The position numbers and the translations under genes were made by a program. This document shows positions 23,201-33,599 of a stretch of 64,000 bases of DNA, piece after piece. Under the pieces are notes generated by a model. That model worked only from the letters and a program-made list of their open reading frames with translations. It did no database searches and was not told the origin of the DNA. The DNA comes from Zeus faber (taxonomy: Eukaryota > Chordata > Actinopteri > Zeiformes > Zeidae), in contig OY482854.1 in NCBI GenBank assembly GCA_960531495.1, positions 32,264,793 to 32,328,792 on the forward strand. Reading direction: 5' to 3'. The first letter of the stretch is position 1, and each line of letters opens with the position of its first letter.

Positions 23201-23857
23201 GTAGCAGATGAACTTTTCCTATAGGCCCTATTTGTGGCCTTTACGATACAGGAAGTGCTTCAGTTACTTCATTTTCTTGTGTGGAGCTACAGTCTCGTCA
23301 TCTTTGTGCTCCAGGATGTATATGTAGGAAAATAGCATCACACGATTTGGCAGGTCACCCATTTGGGTGTGACACTGGTAACAAAACCACGAAACATCAG
23401 CAAACAGGGAATTTAGCAATAAAACCAAATGTCAATTCTTTAAATACCCGGGAACAAGTCAGACTGTGGCGTCACGTGGAGTGAGTTTCTGTTCTGAACA
23501 GATTGTTGATTTGTCCTGCGTTGACGGCCTGATGGAGGGATGCAGCGTCCGGTTGGAGGAAAGAATGACACCTCCCAAATAATGCATGAGGGGCAGGAGA
23601 AAACAGGGGTGAACTCAAGTAAATGGGCACAATTCCTCACATCAATTTATCAACGTCTACCTCATCCTCCTCCTCTTCCTCATCCTCCTCATCCTCCTCC
23701 TCCTCCTCTTCCTCATCCTCCTTCTCTCATGCTGCTGCTTGTTCCCAGCAGGGGATCTCTACTTCTTTCTGCTCTTTCTGCTTCTTCTCCATAGTTTCAT
23801 TTTATTTGAGTAGCGTTCAAATGACATCACATCTATTAAAGTGTGAACTCTCACCAT
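8308..23857 (-). CDS. anxa5: Annexin A5
   Basis: Calcium-dependent, phosphatidylserine-binding annexin with four annexin repeats. Exons in transcript order: 23855-23857 (ATG only), 21848-21932, 19665-19759, 18806-18919, 17332-17422, 17092-17171, 16410-16460, 13657-13750, 13028-13123, 12015-12073, 11553-11675, 8308-8367. The sum is 951 nt, giving 316 aa (human 320). Exon lengths 95, 114, 91, 80, 94, 96, 59 and 123 match my recollection of human ANXA5, and every junction is in phase. The N-terminus reads M|A-Y-R-G-S-V. Type II calcium loops: G-I-G-T-N-E (repeat 1), G-V-G-T-D-D (2), F-G-T-D-E-E (3), R-A-G-T-D-D (4), with acidic caps such as G-D-T-S-G. The C-terminus ends L-C-G-G-N-D. Oddities: the exon encoding residues after L-L-Q is 51 nt (57 in human), and the repeat 4 loop has R-R in place of K-G. 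The first exon is inferred: an ATG that is the last codon before a gtgaga donor; it is the least certain part. The a/b teleost paralog is not assigned. Confidence 0.95.
8841..9149 (+). repeat. 5' LTR of the gypsy element
   Basis: Starts TGTAGTC and ends GGCTACA (TG...CA). Shares with the downstream copy the motif around gcaattaagctgtatggccgg, the ctgtgtttatt tract and a late aataaa. Confidence 0.8.
10414..10716 (+). repeat. 3' LTR of the gypsy element
   Basis: Second copy of the terminal repeat, ending GCCGGCTACA. Its exact 5' edge is uncertain because the first ~10 bases have diverged from the 5' copy. Substitutions and small indels between the copies show the insertion is old. Confidence 0.75.
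11115..11545. repeat. (GGAT)n-rich degenerate microsatellite
   Basis: About 430 bp of GGAT/GATG tetranucleotides with interruptions, directly beyond the donor of the penultimate anxa5 exon (11553-11675). Apparent Ser/His/Pro-rich frames on the minus strand are artefacts of the repeat. Confidence 0.95.
12015..12073 (-). other. anxa5: anxa5 59-nt exon, too short for simple ORF detection
   Basis: Reads [20 protein letters not shown] between tcggcag and gtaagag. It is the start of annexin repeat 4 and has the same 59-nt length as the human counterpart, which confirms the frame on both sides. Confidence 0.93.
12752..12975. repeat. 16-bp minisatellite
   Basis: About 13 copies of ccgtcctgtttggggt with variants (ccat, ctgtcata), in an anxa5 intron and ending about 50 bp from the donor of the 13028-13123 exon. 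Confidence 0.97.
13481..13580. repeat. (AT)n microsatellite
   Basis: AT array followed by two copies of atatacgtatatcccagt. Confidence 0.97.
13753..13840. repeat. (CA)n microsatellite at the anxa5 13657-13750 acceptor
   Basis: 44 CA units; in the transcript this is (UG)n running straight into the UAG acceptor, with no pyrimidine tract in between. Confidence 0.98.
14158..14241. repeat. (GT)n microsatellite
   Basis: About 42 GT units in an anxa5 intron, opposite in phase to the nearby CA array. Confidence 0.98.
14500..15585 (+). mobile_element. 3' part of a non-LTR retrotransposon (LINE)
   Basis: Positions 14520-14850 encode the C-terminal end of a LINE ORF2 after the reverse transcriptase: L-G-F-H-I-T-E-D-L, then [12 protein letters not shown] and [13 protein letters not shown], broken by later stops. 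A 3' UTR follows with a tandem gcatactgtacc array (about 15040-15140), and the element ends in aataaa and (cttgaat)n at 15540-15575, typical of LINE 3' ends. The clade is not certain. It is 5'-truncated and inserted in an anxa5 intron, antisense to the gene. Confidence 0.85.
16471..16532. repeat. (ATGG)n microsatellite at the anxa5 16410-16460 acceptor
   Basis: ATGG array. On the transcript strand it is CCAT repeats that end 10 nt before the acceptor of the 51-nt exon. Confidence 0.95.
16690..17091. repeat. 400-bp CT/CCCT-rich tract at the anxa5 17092-17171 donor
   Basis: Nearly pure pyrimidine on the plus strand. In the transcript it is G/A-rich, beginning at the donor itself as gtgagggagggaggg. 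Lys/Arg/Glu- or Ser/Pro-rich frames across it are artefacts. Confidence 0.97.
20280..20925 (+). mobile_element. LINE 3' end with expanded 3' UTR tandem repeat
   Basis: Positions 20295-20405 match the end of the LINE at 14880-15000 (agcctcc-cagccac, gactgagacggagtttct, agaactgtcaacgctgacctcac). It is followed by about 500 bp of a tactg/catactgta repeat with a roughly 40-bp higher-order unit. Inserted in an anxa5 intron. Confidence 0.85.
23655..23730. repeat. CCTCCT/CTTCCTCAT-rich tract
   Basis: Pyrimidine-rich short tandem repeat about 125 bp beyond the putative first anxa5 exon donor. Confidence 0.9.
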
Positions 23858-24075
23858 CCTGATCTCGGCTGAAACGGAGAAGCTGGAACTGAAGTCGAAA
23901 CTGGAAACAAAAGGAGATCAGGTTCAGATTGTTCCACATCCAAAGAGTTCCTTCAATGCACCATCAGTTCACTGTAGAATGGAAGCTGCTGAGGGACATG
24001 GAGCTCAGCCTCCATCTTTACCAGACAGGTGTGGGTGTGGTCCAGAGGTGGTCCCGGTCACTGAGAGGAACACTG

Positions 24076-24183
24076 AGCGCCGGGTTCGGGTCCTCTGGGT
24101 CCTGGTCCTCTGGGTCCTGGTCCTCTGGGTCCTGGTCCTCTGAGTCCTGGTCCTCTGAGTCCTGGTCCTCTGAGTCCTGGTGC
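24076..24183. repeat. 15-bp minisatellite
   Basis: About seven copies of tcctggtcctctggg/tgag, upstream of the proposed anxa5 first exon. Confidence 0.95.
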
Positions 24184-24532
24184 TCTGTCCTTAAGAAGGT
24201 GCAGAGCACTGACATCACGGCTCAGGAGCAGCATCAGGTTTCAGCCGTTAGTCCGAGCCGGGACCAGGAGCTGGTGTTGGGTTTTACTGTCTCACCTTCA
24301 TAAAGGAACAGGTGGAGATGGTGAGATATCCATAGATCCTTGTAAGAAGAAGAAGAAGATCCATTTGTTTGTTTGCATTTGTCTTTATTATAACTTATTT
24401 ATTATAATGTTATTATCATTTAATTTGAATGAAATTGTAATATAAATTGTATTATAATTATATTATAACTATTGATTGCCTTTAATTAATGTAAAGCACT
24501 TTGAACTGAACGCTGTGTACACAATATAAAAT

Positions 24533-24534
24533 TA

Positions 24535-24566
<32 letters not shown>

Positions 24567-24620
24567 GTTATTATTATTATTATTATTGTCATTATTATTG
24601 TTATTATTATTATTATTATT

Positions 24621-24656
<36 letters not shown>
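24533..24656. repeat. (ATT)n microsatellite with an inverted end
   Basis: ATT/GTT repeats that switch to ATA/AAT near 24623, so the two halves can pair. Confidence 0.96.
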
Positions 24657-24657
<1 letters not shown>

Positions 24658-24659
24658 TT

Positions 24660-26409
24660 GCCACAGCACTGGGATTTTGGTTAATATGGTGCTAGAGGAC
24701 TGAATTTTTGCCACATCCCACACCCACAGTTTAGATTAAATAGCATATGAAAGTACCATACATTATCAATATTGCCATATTTGGTCAGTAATATCATCAC
24801 ATTTTTTGGCATAATAATATTCTGTATTATAAAGAACTTTCTGCTGAAATACGTCCAACTTGTTCTTGCCCTGGGATCCAGGGTCGTCATCGTCACCTTC
24901 ATCTCTTTTCACAAACCTGTCGCTGTCATCTTCAATAGAATCGTTTCATTTCTAAAAAAAAATGTCAAAGTGCACAATACAAACCTTCAACCTTGAATAA
25001 AAAAAAGTTGAGAAAAGAATGAAAGATGGTGTCAACAAGGCAACATGTGCAATCCAGTTTGTTTGCCAAGTTCATTTGCTCCATAAAGAGAGGTAACAAC
25101 GAAAAGCAGCGTTTCAAACAGCACATCAGGGTCAGAAATGTAGGTGCAGATTTCATGAAGAAATCACATTTATTAGGACAAAATGTCTATGACAAAGTTA
25201 AATCTATGTCTCTGAAATAGTTTTAAAAAGGTGTGGTCAATGGGAAGAAGTGGTCATACATTTAACAAATAAAAGGGTTTTAACTCATTAAAATACATTT
25301 TCGGCCCAAATGTTCTTTGTGTTGGTGAAATGCTGTGAAGATGAGCTGCAGGTGGAGGTAGATGGAGCCGAATGTTCTGTTTACAAACAAAAAACTTTGC
25401 CTTAGCGGGTCCATCTGATGCTGCGCACACGGACATTTAGTCACACGAAGGGTTAAAAATAATAATGATAATAATAATAAAATAAAAGCTAGAAATGAAA
25501 TAAAAAACATCCAGAGGAGTGGATCTGGAATCACAGGTCAGCAGCAGCGAACAATAAAATTCGCAACATTCGCACAACAGGTGGAGTAAAATCACTGTGA
25601 CAGACAGACAGACAGACAGACAGGCAGGGTCGTCTCACATATCAGCGTCCTCTCCTTAATTAAAGTGAGCTCATTCATACGTCATGCGAGTGTCAGTTTC
25701 AGTTTGTTTCCGTTTGGGGCTCAAACCACTTCCCTCCGTGTGACTGTGCAGAGAAACCTTCTTCCCATTTATTCAAGTGTGGATCCGTCCAACGTGCTGC
25801 TAGAATGACTCCACAACTCCCAGAAAACCTCTTTGTTTCCCAACGGCCACTTTCCTCCTCGTCTTTACTCTTCATCACTTTCTTTTCTCCAAAGTTTTTA
25901 TTCTTTTGATTCATTGTTTTGTTTTTTTTGAACCTTTAACCAAATAATATTACTGATTACCACTTTAAAATTCTATACATAGCAAAAGTCCCATAATGCC
26001 CCTTTGATGAAGCGCACAGGAGAAGATGGAAAGAAGAGAAACTGAGGATGTGTTTTTTAATGCAAATCATTTTTCATGAGGACGATTAGTTTTTCATTCT
26101 GCATGAGAATGAGTTTTTTTTTCATTTGGTAATTATTCCCAGATTCTTTACGAATGCTCTCTGAATAAAGACTAAGTGTAAAATAAGCGACATCACGCCT
26201 GAAATAATAGAGCGGTTAATAGTAAAATTCAGTCACTGGAATTTAGGAGGACGGTCAGCGCTGCTCAGAGAATATTACAATTAGAATATTTCACGTTCTT
26301 ATGAAGGAATGTGAGTCGAGGGAATAATAGAAATATGAGACGAGTGCTAATGCCCCACGGTTAAATAAAAATACTTTCTCAATACAAACGTCACAGACAA
26401 GTGGTCACA
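24660..26409. other. Gene-free stretch upstream of anxa5
   Basis: AT-rich, no exon or transposon protein recognised. A short (GACA)n run lies at 25601-25622. Confidence 0.6.
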
Positions 26410-26410
26410 G

Positions 26411-26451
<41 letters not shown>

Positions 26452-26504
26452 GCAGCAGCAGCAGCGGCAGCAGCAGCAGCGGCAGCAGCGGCAGCAGCAG
26501 CAGC

Positions 26505-26543
<39 letters not shown>

Positions 26544-26712
26544 TGCAGCAGCAGCAGCAGCAGCAGCAGCAGATGCAGCAGCAGCAGCAGCAGCAGCAGC
26601 AGATGCAGCAGCAGCAGATGCAGCAGCAGCAGATGCAGCAGCAGCAGATGCAGCAGCAGCAGATGCAGCAGCAGCAGATGCAGCAGCAGCAGATGCAGCA
26701 GCAGCAGCAGCA
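26410..26712. repeat. CAG/GCA array with CGG and ATG interruptions
   Basis: About 300 bp. The left third is cagcagcagcggcag-like; the middle is pure CAG with ATG every 9-10 triplets; the right part is a regular 15-bp unit (four CAG triplets plus atg). Frames give poly-Ala, poly-Gln or poly-Leu/Cys on either strand. No gene context supports translation. Confidence 0.97.
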
Positions 26713-26814
26713 CCAACTCACTGAGCGGATTCTCTCAACCAATCAGGTCCTCGAGTCCTTCACGCCCTCAGATCCACTGAAGGCGTGAAGCTGCTTTCTG
26801 TCGCTTGTCAGGTT

Positions 26815-27250
26815 CCACCTCCACCAGTATCAGCTCTCACCTCCAGCAGTATCAGCTCTCACCTCCACCAGTATCAGCTCCCACCTCCACCAGTATCAGC
26901 TCTCACCTCCACCAGTATTAGGTCCCATCTCCACTAGTATCAGGTCCCATCTCCACCAGTATCAGGTCCCACCTCCACCAGAATCAGGTCCCATCTCCAC
27001 CAGTATCAGTTTCAGGTCCCATCTCCACCAGTATCAGCTCCCACCTCCACCAGTATCAGCTCTCACCTCCACCAGTATTAGGTCCCATCTCCACCAGAAT
27101 CAGGTCCCACCTCCACTAGTATCAGGTCCCATCCCCACCAGTATCAGTATCAGGTCCCATCTCAACCAGTATCAGGTCCCACCTCCACCAGAATCAGGTC
27201 CCATCTCCACCAGTATCAGTATCAGGTCCCATCTCCACCAGTATCAGGTA
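26815..27250. repeat. Minisatellite, ~24-bp unit
   Basis: About 18 copies of cctccaccagtatcagctcc with variants (aggtcccat, ctagta), some with a partial internal duplication (gtatcagtatcagg). Confidence 0.96.
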
Positions 27251-28110
27251 TCAGGAGCAACAGAGGATAAGCAGAAAGTTTTTAGTGGAGCAGCCACCTT
27301 ATCGTGTACTTTTGAAAGTGAGCAGTAAAACCAAACAGCCATTCATCACCACAGGCACCAGCAGCTCCTGTTGGTGCTCTGTTAGGAGGCAGGACTCCTG
27401 TGCCCATCCAGGTGTCACGGTCAACAGACACGTAAACAGCGAGGGGCATCAGAGAACAGGCACTCCAGTCAACAAGAGCTTTTCAGCCTTGTGTCCCAGC
27501 CTCTGTTGACAGGAGAAGATGTCAGCGTACATTTAACATATCAACCTCAAAAAGAGGAATGGACTGAGCTGTTAAAAAGAAAGAAAAGAAAACCTGGAGC
27601 TGACCCATCAAGGTGCTATTTGGAACCAGCTGTGGACGAGCCTTCATAGGCCGTCTGCTCTCTTTCAGTGCGCCTCCTGCGTGGAGCAGGAGGCGCACCT
27701 ACGGACCAGGTGGCGAGCCACAGCGTCTCTCATCAATACCACTTTGCTTTATAGTCACGTTTTGGCTGGAAAGTCCTTTTTGTCCTTTTTGTCCTTTTTG
27801 TTGTTTATTTCATGAAACCCCGCCGGCCCGGACTCTCCCCGCCACAAGTTTCCGTGTCTCCCCCCTTCACCTGTGGCTGTGGCTGCAGTGACTCACGAAA
27901 AAGCTGGTGCATGTCCCAGGAACCTGATTGGTGTAAATGTTTAGTCTGCTGTGAACCCTGCCCAACGGAACTCTTCATCACTGCCACTGAAGTTTGCATC
28001 ATTGAACATGAGATCGCTCTCTAAGAGTTTTTATGTTCATGTTTTTATCTGCAGTGTGGTCTGCATGTTGTATTTCTGGCTTCTCCCCCAGACTCCTGCA
28101 GGAAATGGGG
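27251..28110. other. Gene-free stretch
   Basis: No coding signal recognised. Contains a GC-rich hairpin at 27668-27698 (13-bp perfect arms, 5-nt loop). Confidence 0.55.
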
Positions 28111-28119
28111 CAAAATAGC

Positions 28120-29990
28120 AACCATTTTTTCTAATTCGTTCACCTGCACCGAACGCACTTTTGGAAATTTCTCAACCTTTGAATGTGTAGCCATGGTTAC
28201 CAGAACTCACCAACACATTCTTGCAATAACCATTTATAGACCCCCAAAGAACAAGAAGAACTGAAATACTGTGGATTGCTCTTGTCAAATATGTTATGTC
28301 AGAGCAGAGTCATTTTACTGGATCATTTTAAATGCCAGGTTAAACGATGTGCATATTGGAGAGCGGTGTCATTTATGCGCCTTGTTACTAGTCTCGAGTT
28401 TAATGACACTCACAACCGTGGAAATACACTGAACCCAGTTTTTACCCGAGCTTTAGACGCTGATGTTCCATCTGTCTGAGAGCTTCTGGTTCTGATCACT
28501 CCTGTCTTTTTCAGCTTCTCTCTCTGCATTCCACGTCACACACCTGATCACTGTGTTGGCACGCGGCTCCAGTATTTACCTGACGTACTCCACTCCTGTT
28601 GTGCATATTCTGATTCCCTTAATAATCGGACTGTCAATCTGAATAGTGCTCGGTCGCTCCTCTTACAACCTGAAGACACACTGGGAGGAATTCAGCGTCG
28701 TGGTTTTCAGACACCGTGCACTCAAACAGAGCTGAAGGTTTTAAGAAGAAACAAGAAGGTTTTAAGAAGAAACAAGAAGGTTTTAAGAAGAAACAAGAAG
28801 GTTTTAAGAAGCATGAACCTGCACGCTCAGCTGCTAGAAGAGCATCGTTATCTCACTCGATTAACAATAATCAAAATAATCCACGATTTCTGCTCGATAC
28901 GCGGACACCCCTGCCAGTAGCTCTTCATTCGGTGCTGATGATTTTCTGAAATTCTTTACAAATAAGACTGACTCCATTAGAGATGAATTCACTGATCCAG
29001 GCTCCTCTCAGGGTGATGTGTAGGACCCCTCCACTGCTCTGACGGATCCTGCTGTGACTCGGACCAGCCGCTCTCTTTCACAGTATGAAATAATTTCCCC
29101 CGAGGCCGTTAGCCGCCTGGTAACTGCTTCCAAATCTACAATCTGCATATTACCACGACACCATCTAATCTTTGAAAGAACTTCTTCTCCTTTTAAAGTC
29201 CTGTTCTTGATATAATCAATAAGTCGCTCTCTATAGGCTCAGGGCCCTCAGCTCCTGAAACCGCCATTATCTGCTCACTGCTCAAAAAACCTCATATTGA
29301 TCATATTGAATAATTGTAATCTGAAAAATTATAATTTCCAATCTTCATTATATGTCGAAACTACTTGAAAGGGCTGTTGTTGATCAACTTACTGTCTGTT
29401 TATTCAACAACAACAATTATCTCTTCAATAACCTTTAATCTTGCTTTGGGTCGCATCATTACACTGAAACTGCTGTGACTAGAGTCAACGATCGACTAAG
29501 GAGGCTCCAGCCTGTAGAGCTGGATCCTGTATTGATATTTTCGGAGAAAATTCGAACAGGGACGTACGCTTAGAATATGGTTTACATTTTGTTTGAACTG
29601 GTACGTCACAGACGTGGTCCAATGCATTCCACGACAAATATATATCCAACCTGGAAAACAGCATTTTTTCACCTTGGTAATATTTCTAAAATCCAACTTG
29701 TTCTGTCACCGTGCGATGCTGAAACTGCACTCCATGCATTCATATCCTGCACACTTGTTTATTGTAATGCTCTTCTCTCTGGTCTTCCGAGTTGTTCTTC
29801 TCGAAGTCTTCAGCTTGTTCATAACACTGCAGCTAGAATCCTGAGAAGAACCTAAAACATGCATCTTACACCACCATCCTGGCCTCGCTTCACTGGGCAC
29901 CAGGGCAAGCCAGATCGGATTTTAAGGTTCTTCTTTTAGCTTATAAGGAGGCAGCGGTGCCATGTGAAAGTCTTCCACACTTTCCAGGAC
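28120..29990 (+). mobile_element. Degraded L2-type LINE
   Basis: In order: end of the endonuclease domain (28200-28470; A-I-T-I-Y-R-P-P-K and H-N-R-G-N-T-L-N-P-V-F), linker (28600-28990), reverse transcriptase start (29345-29490; S-K-L-L-E-R-A-V-V-D-Q-L and H-Y-T-E-T-A-V-T-R-V), and the C-terminal region (29690-29950; H-A-F-I-S-C-T-L-V-Y-C-N-A-L-L-S-G-L-P and L-Q-L-V-H-N-T-A-A-R-I-L). Many stops and frameshifts, and the RT palm with the catalytic F/Y-x-D-D is missing between 29490 and 29640. It carries a four-fold tandem repeat of a ~21-bp unit (28735-28812). Confidence 0.88.
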
Positions 29991-30007
29991 ACATTTAAAT
30001 AGATATA

Positions 30008-30008
30008 A

Positions 30009-30065
<57 letters not shown>
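30008..30065. repeat. (CA)n microsatellite
   Basis: About 29 CA units directly after the L2 remnant. Confidence 0.97.
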
Positions 30066-30067
<2 letters not shown>

Positions 30068-30287
30068 TCAGTGGGACGTGTAGTTTCAGGTATATGACAG
30101 CGACAGCAGAAAGGTTGTCCGCAGGTTTTTGGATCTGTGCACCACCAGCAGGCGTAGCTGCGGCACAGCTGATCTGATCTATCAAAAGATGAACGAGGCC
30201 TTGCAAGAAAGCCACCATACCGTGGAGAAACTGTGTCAGTCCATCGATAACGATGATCCTGTCCTTACTGGAGCAAAAAATCCCATC

Positions 30288-30332
30288 GCATCCAAAATTG
30301 GTAATGAAAATGTCATTACCAATTTTGGATGC
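30288..30332. repeat. Perfect palindrome, 20-bp arms, 5-nt loop
   Basis: Left arm 30288-30307 (gcatccaaaattggtaatga) is exactly complementary to 30313-30332, followed by a run of 15 C. It could form a strong hairpin or mark a transposon end. The surrounding 30100-30930 contains open frames that I do not recognise. Confidence 0.9.
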
Positions 30333-31064
30333 CCCCCCCCCCCCCCCCGCCCACAGCATCAAGCTCTCAATGACCTCTCGGTTCAGCCTAATGCCAAGTT
30401 AAATGGTTTGTTAGGCTGTGGTGCAATGAATCTATGAAAAAAAAAAATGTCTTGTGATTATAAATCCTCAAGTGTGGATGTGGGATACTGGCTCACAGGT
30501 AGCACCAGTCCAGAAGGTGACCTGACAGGTGGAGGCTTTATCCATCCCCAAGGCAGTAAAAGTGAAATGCAGAAGATCTTGATTGGATTGAAATTAAGAT
30601 GTCACATTGTTGTCATAGAATTCCGTGAGTTCCATGGAGGTGAGTATATGGAAATAGCCCCGGCACATTCCCCAGGTGTTTGAGCCTCATTGTGCAGCTT
30701 CTTAAGGTCATCAAGTCTCATGTTTCAGTGATACAAAGGCAAGATCATGACAAGCGACTGAAATGGAGAGTGATGTCGTATGCACAGCCAGAGCTTTTTT
30801 TTCAATTCACAGATGAGAAACAACCGAGGTTCAGGAGGCGGTTGGAGGCGTTCTCTAACCCAATAATGGGGGTGTAGATACTCAGAGAGGGGTGTTCAAG
30901 GTCGCTGTTGTGGTTGTTGATGAATGTCAATGAACTCTGTAAAGAAACCTGTGAAAGAAAAATGTTATTTTAAACTAACCTGTACTTCCCTAACAAGCAG
31001 GAGAAAAGCTGAACATGGGCTTTACTGCTCCAGCTACGCTCAACAGGCTCCATGATGCAGGAGA

Positions 31065-31140
31065 CACCGCAGGAAGTGGAGAGGCTCCGCCGCAGGAAGT
31101 GGAGAGGCTCCACCGCAGGAAGTGGAGAGGTTCAACCGCA
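31065..31140. repeat. Short tandem repeat, ~23-bp unit
   Basis: Three to four copies of gcaggaagtggagaggctcc. Confidence 0.9.
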
Positions 31141-31305
31141 GCGCTGGCATTTCTGGTGAGGGCTGCGGCCACCTCCATGAAACCCAGCCACCTTCCATGT
31201 CGAGAGCTTTTGGAGGAACACGGCATCAATGAAGAATAAGGTAGGAATTTTTCCGCATCCTTTTGACAAACACTTTATCTTAATCTGACTTCATTGACAT
31301 TTATG

Positions 31306-31450
31306 GGCTTACACAGGCGTAAGTGCAGTTCGTCTAGTCATCCGAAGATTGCAGGTTCGATCCCCGGCTGGTTGCTAGTCAAAGTGTCCTTGAGCAACCC
31401 ACTGGGTGGCAGCCGACTGCCCCAGACACATCAGATGCTGGGATGGGTAA
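31306..31450 (+). mobile_element. Relic tRNA-derived SINE
   Basis: A B-box-like ggttcgatcccc (31352-31363) is followed by the tail-type sequence gtccttgagcaacc, related to but diverged from the SINEs at 45337 and 62487. Confidence 0.5.
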
Positions 31451-31989
31451 AATATGTTAAATTGCAGGAAAGTGGTAAGTAATTGGGTGGGGGAGAGGGG
31501 CCGCCACTGCCAAAACGCATCATCTCACTCCAAACTTTTGGTGAAAGTTGGCAGCCCTGATTTACAGAAATAATGTTTGTAAGTTTCACCTAAAACCTCC
31601 TCACAGAGGTTCTACATGTGTCACCAAAATCTTTTATTTATGGAACTTGGAGTTTAATGAATACAAAAAAAAAAGTTAAACCCAGGAAAGTCTTCAGGGT
31701 GGACATAAATCCTTTCCCTCTCCACTAATTTAACAAAAATAATACAGATCTGCATAAATCAAAACACATATTGCTCTGCGTCCAGTTCTGTTATGTTCCC
31801 ATTTCTCATTTGTGATGCAAAGTTATTCCCAAAGATTGTAAATACAGAGTTGTTTTTCTAACTTAAAAGAAATATATATATTTATATATATTTATTTAAA
31901 TTATTTCGATACAATTTACCACAGTGTGTTGGAATCCAAACATCCCAAATTACAACTTTCTGATCATGACTCGCAATGGTTTGACTCGT

Positions 31990-32440
31990 CCCTCAGGGGA
32001 GAGTACAAGGTGTGAGTCAACGGAGAGAAGTCACCTCCGTGCCACCAGCATGGGGGGCTGCAGGGGTCGCTGATAGGACCATTGTCATTTAGCAGGGACG
32101 AATATCAACCACCTACCTGACATGTAAACCTGACATGTAAACCTGACATGTGCCTCAATGTACGCTGATGACGCTCATTTATACATTTTTCCGGCTGCTG
32201 AGCAGTTTACTGGATCCTCACGTTCTGCAACGGCTTGAGTCCTCTCTCCTCACACTAAATGTAGAAAAAACTGTTTCAATCTGTTTTTCATAAATGACAC
32301 GAAAATGAAACTCATTGTAAAAGTGAAGTATGAGGTCATCAGTGAGGTTGACAACGTCAAGTTGTCAGGAATCATCTTGGACTCACATATAAGATTTGAT
32401 AAGCGAGTGAATTATGAATGAATGAATATCAGTGGAATCT
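31990..32440 (+). mobile_element. LINE reverse-transcriptase fragment
   Basis: Contains Y-A-D-D-A-H-L-Y-I (32161-32187), the catalytic YADD box of a non-LTR reverse transcriptase, and then a decayed region with V-K-L-S-G-I-I-L-D-S-H. It is probably L2-like and too short to place firmly. Confidence 0.7.
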
Positions 32441-33063
32441 CAAATGCTTCGGACTCAGGGTTTCACGTCATTGTTCACACGCTTCAACGTTGCTTCAATA
32501 TGACTGTTCTGTGAAAGCACATAACTTGTATTCTATAATATTCTATTATTTCATATCAATTATATCTTAAATTGAATCTTGCAGCAGGAGCCATTTTGTT
32601 CTTTGCCATAAATATTTGATTTATAATATAATTGTTTCTAACATTTTAACATGCCCCAGAGCGTGGACCGCAGATTAAACCCGACCCATTTATCCTGTCG
32701 CTGTAATAAAATCAGAGGGAAGTCTCCTGCTCCACCCTCCTGGCAGGGGCATTAAAGGGGGAACGCTGATCTCTGAGCTCCATCTTTTTAACGTCTTCCT
32801 TCATATGTGCCTGCGTTGTAGCCTCCTCACATCCACTACTTGGATGTTTCCAACCGAACAGAGAGTGTTTCACCTACAACGACCTGCATCTTAATCTGTC
32901 TCAGATCAGATCTTCTTTCCTTCTCCTTCCTGTTTTTATTAATGTTGAATTGTCTTTGTCGTCCATGTTGTTTAAAATCTTGTTTCACATCCCACCTCCT
33001 CCACCTCCTCCACGCTCTTCTACTGCTTTCTAATCTCTGTCGCAATGTAGCTGAATGTTATTC
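32441..33063. other. Gene-free stretch
   Basis: AT-rich with no exon or repeat family recognised. Confidence 0.5.
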
Positions 33064-33130
33064 TCCCTTGTAAGTCGCTTTGGATAAAAGCGTCTGATAA
33101 ATGACTAAATGTAAATGTAAATGTAAATGC
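33064..33130 (+). mobile_element. SINE tail fragment
   Basis: The sequence gtcgctttggataaaagcgt ends in tandem taaatg, the same tail as the SINE at 45337-45536 but without the tRNA-like head. Confidence 0.75.
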
Positions 33131-33599
33131 TTTACTCCTCCACCTCTGATTTTCTTCATGGTACTTGTGTTAATCTTCTGTAAATTCGTGGTGTCTCCAT
33201 GTGACATAGTTTTTCTCATCGTCACCTCCTGGTTTCCCCTCAGACCGGGCACTGAGCACTGACCGGCTCAACGTCTCTGGAAAGTTCTTGTAGAACATCT
33301 CGGTGTCTGGAGCTGAAGGAACTCAGGAAATGGAAACAGAACGAAAGCAGAAGAAAGTGTTTCCTGATTTACTCTCCTCCCCCCGTAGCGGAGACGGTGG
33401 TGCTGCCTGCACCTCCACCCAGGAGACTCCCAGATCATTCAGAGCTTCTTTCTCCTCTGGAGCCCATTAGGCCGCCCCAGTGGTGGATGCTCTGGATCTT
33501 CTGACCCGTCACTACATACTCACATGGAGTGGGAGGAGAGAATGCCGTGAATAAGTCACTTCCTGTCTCTCTGAGGTTGATGCAGTAGTTGGTCATAAA

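Noticed and set aside
26347..26788. Poly-Gln, poly-Ala and poly-Cys/Leu frames
   Set aside because: All come from the CAG array; no flanking exon or family domain.
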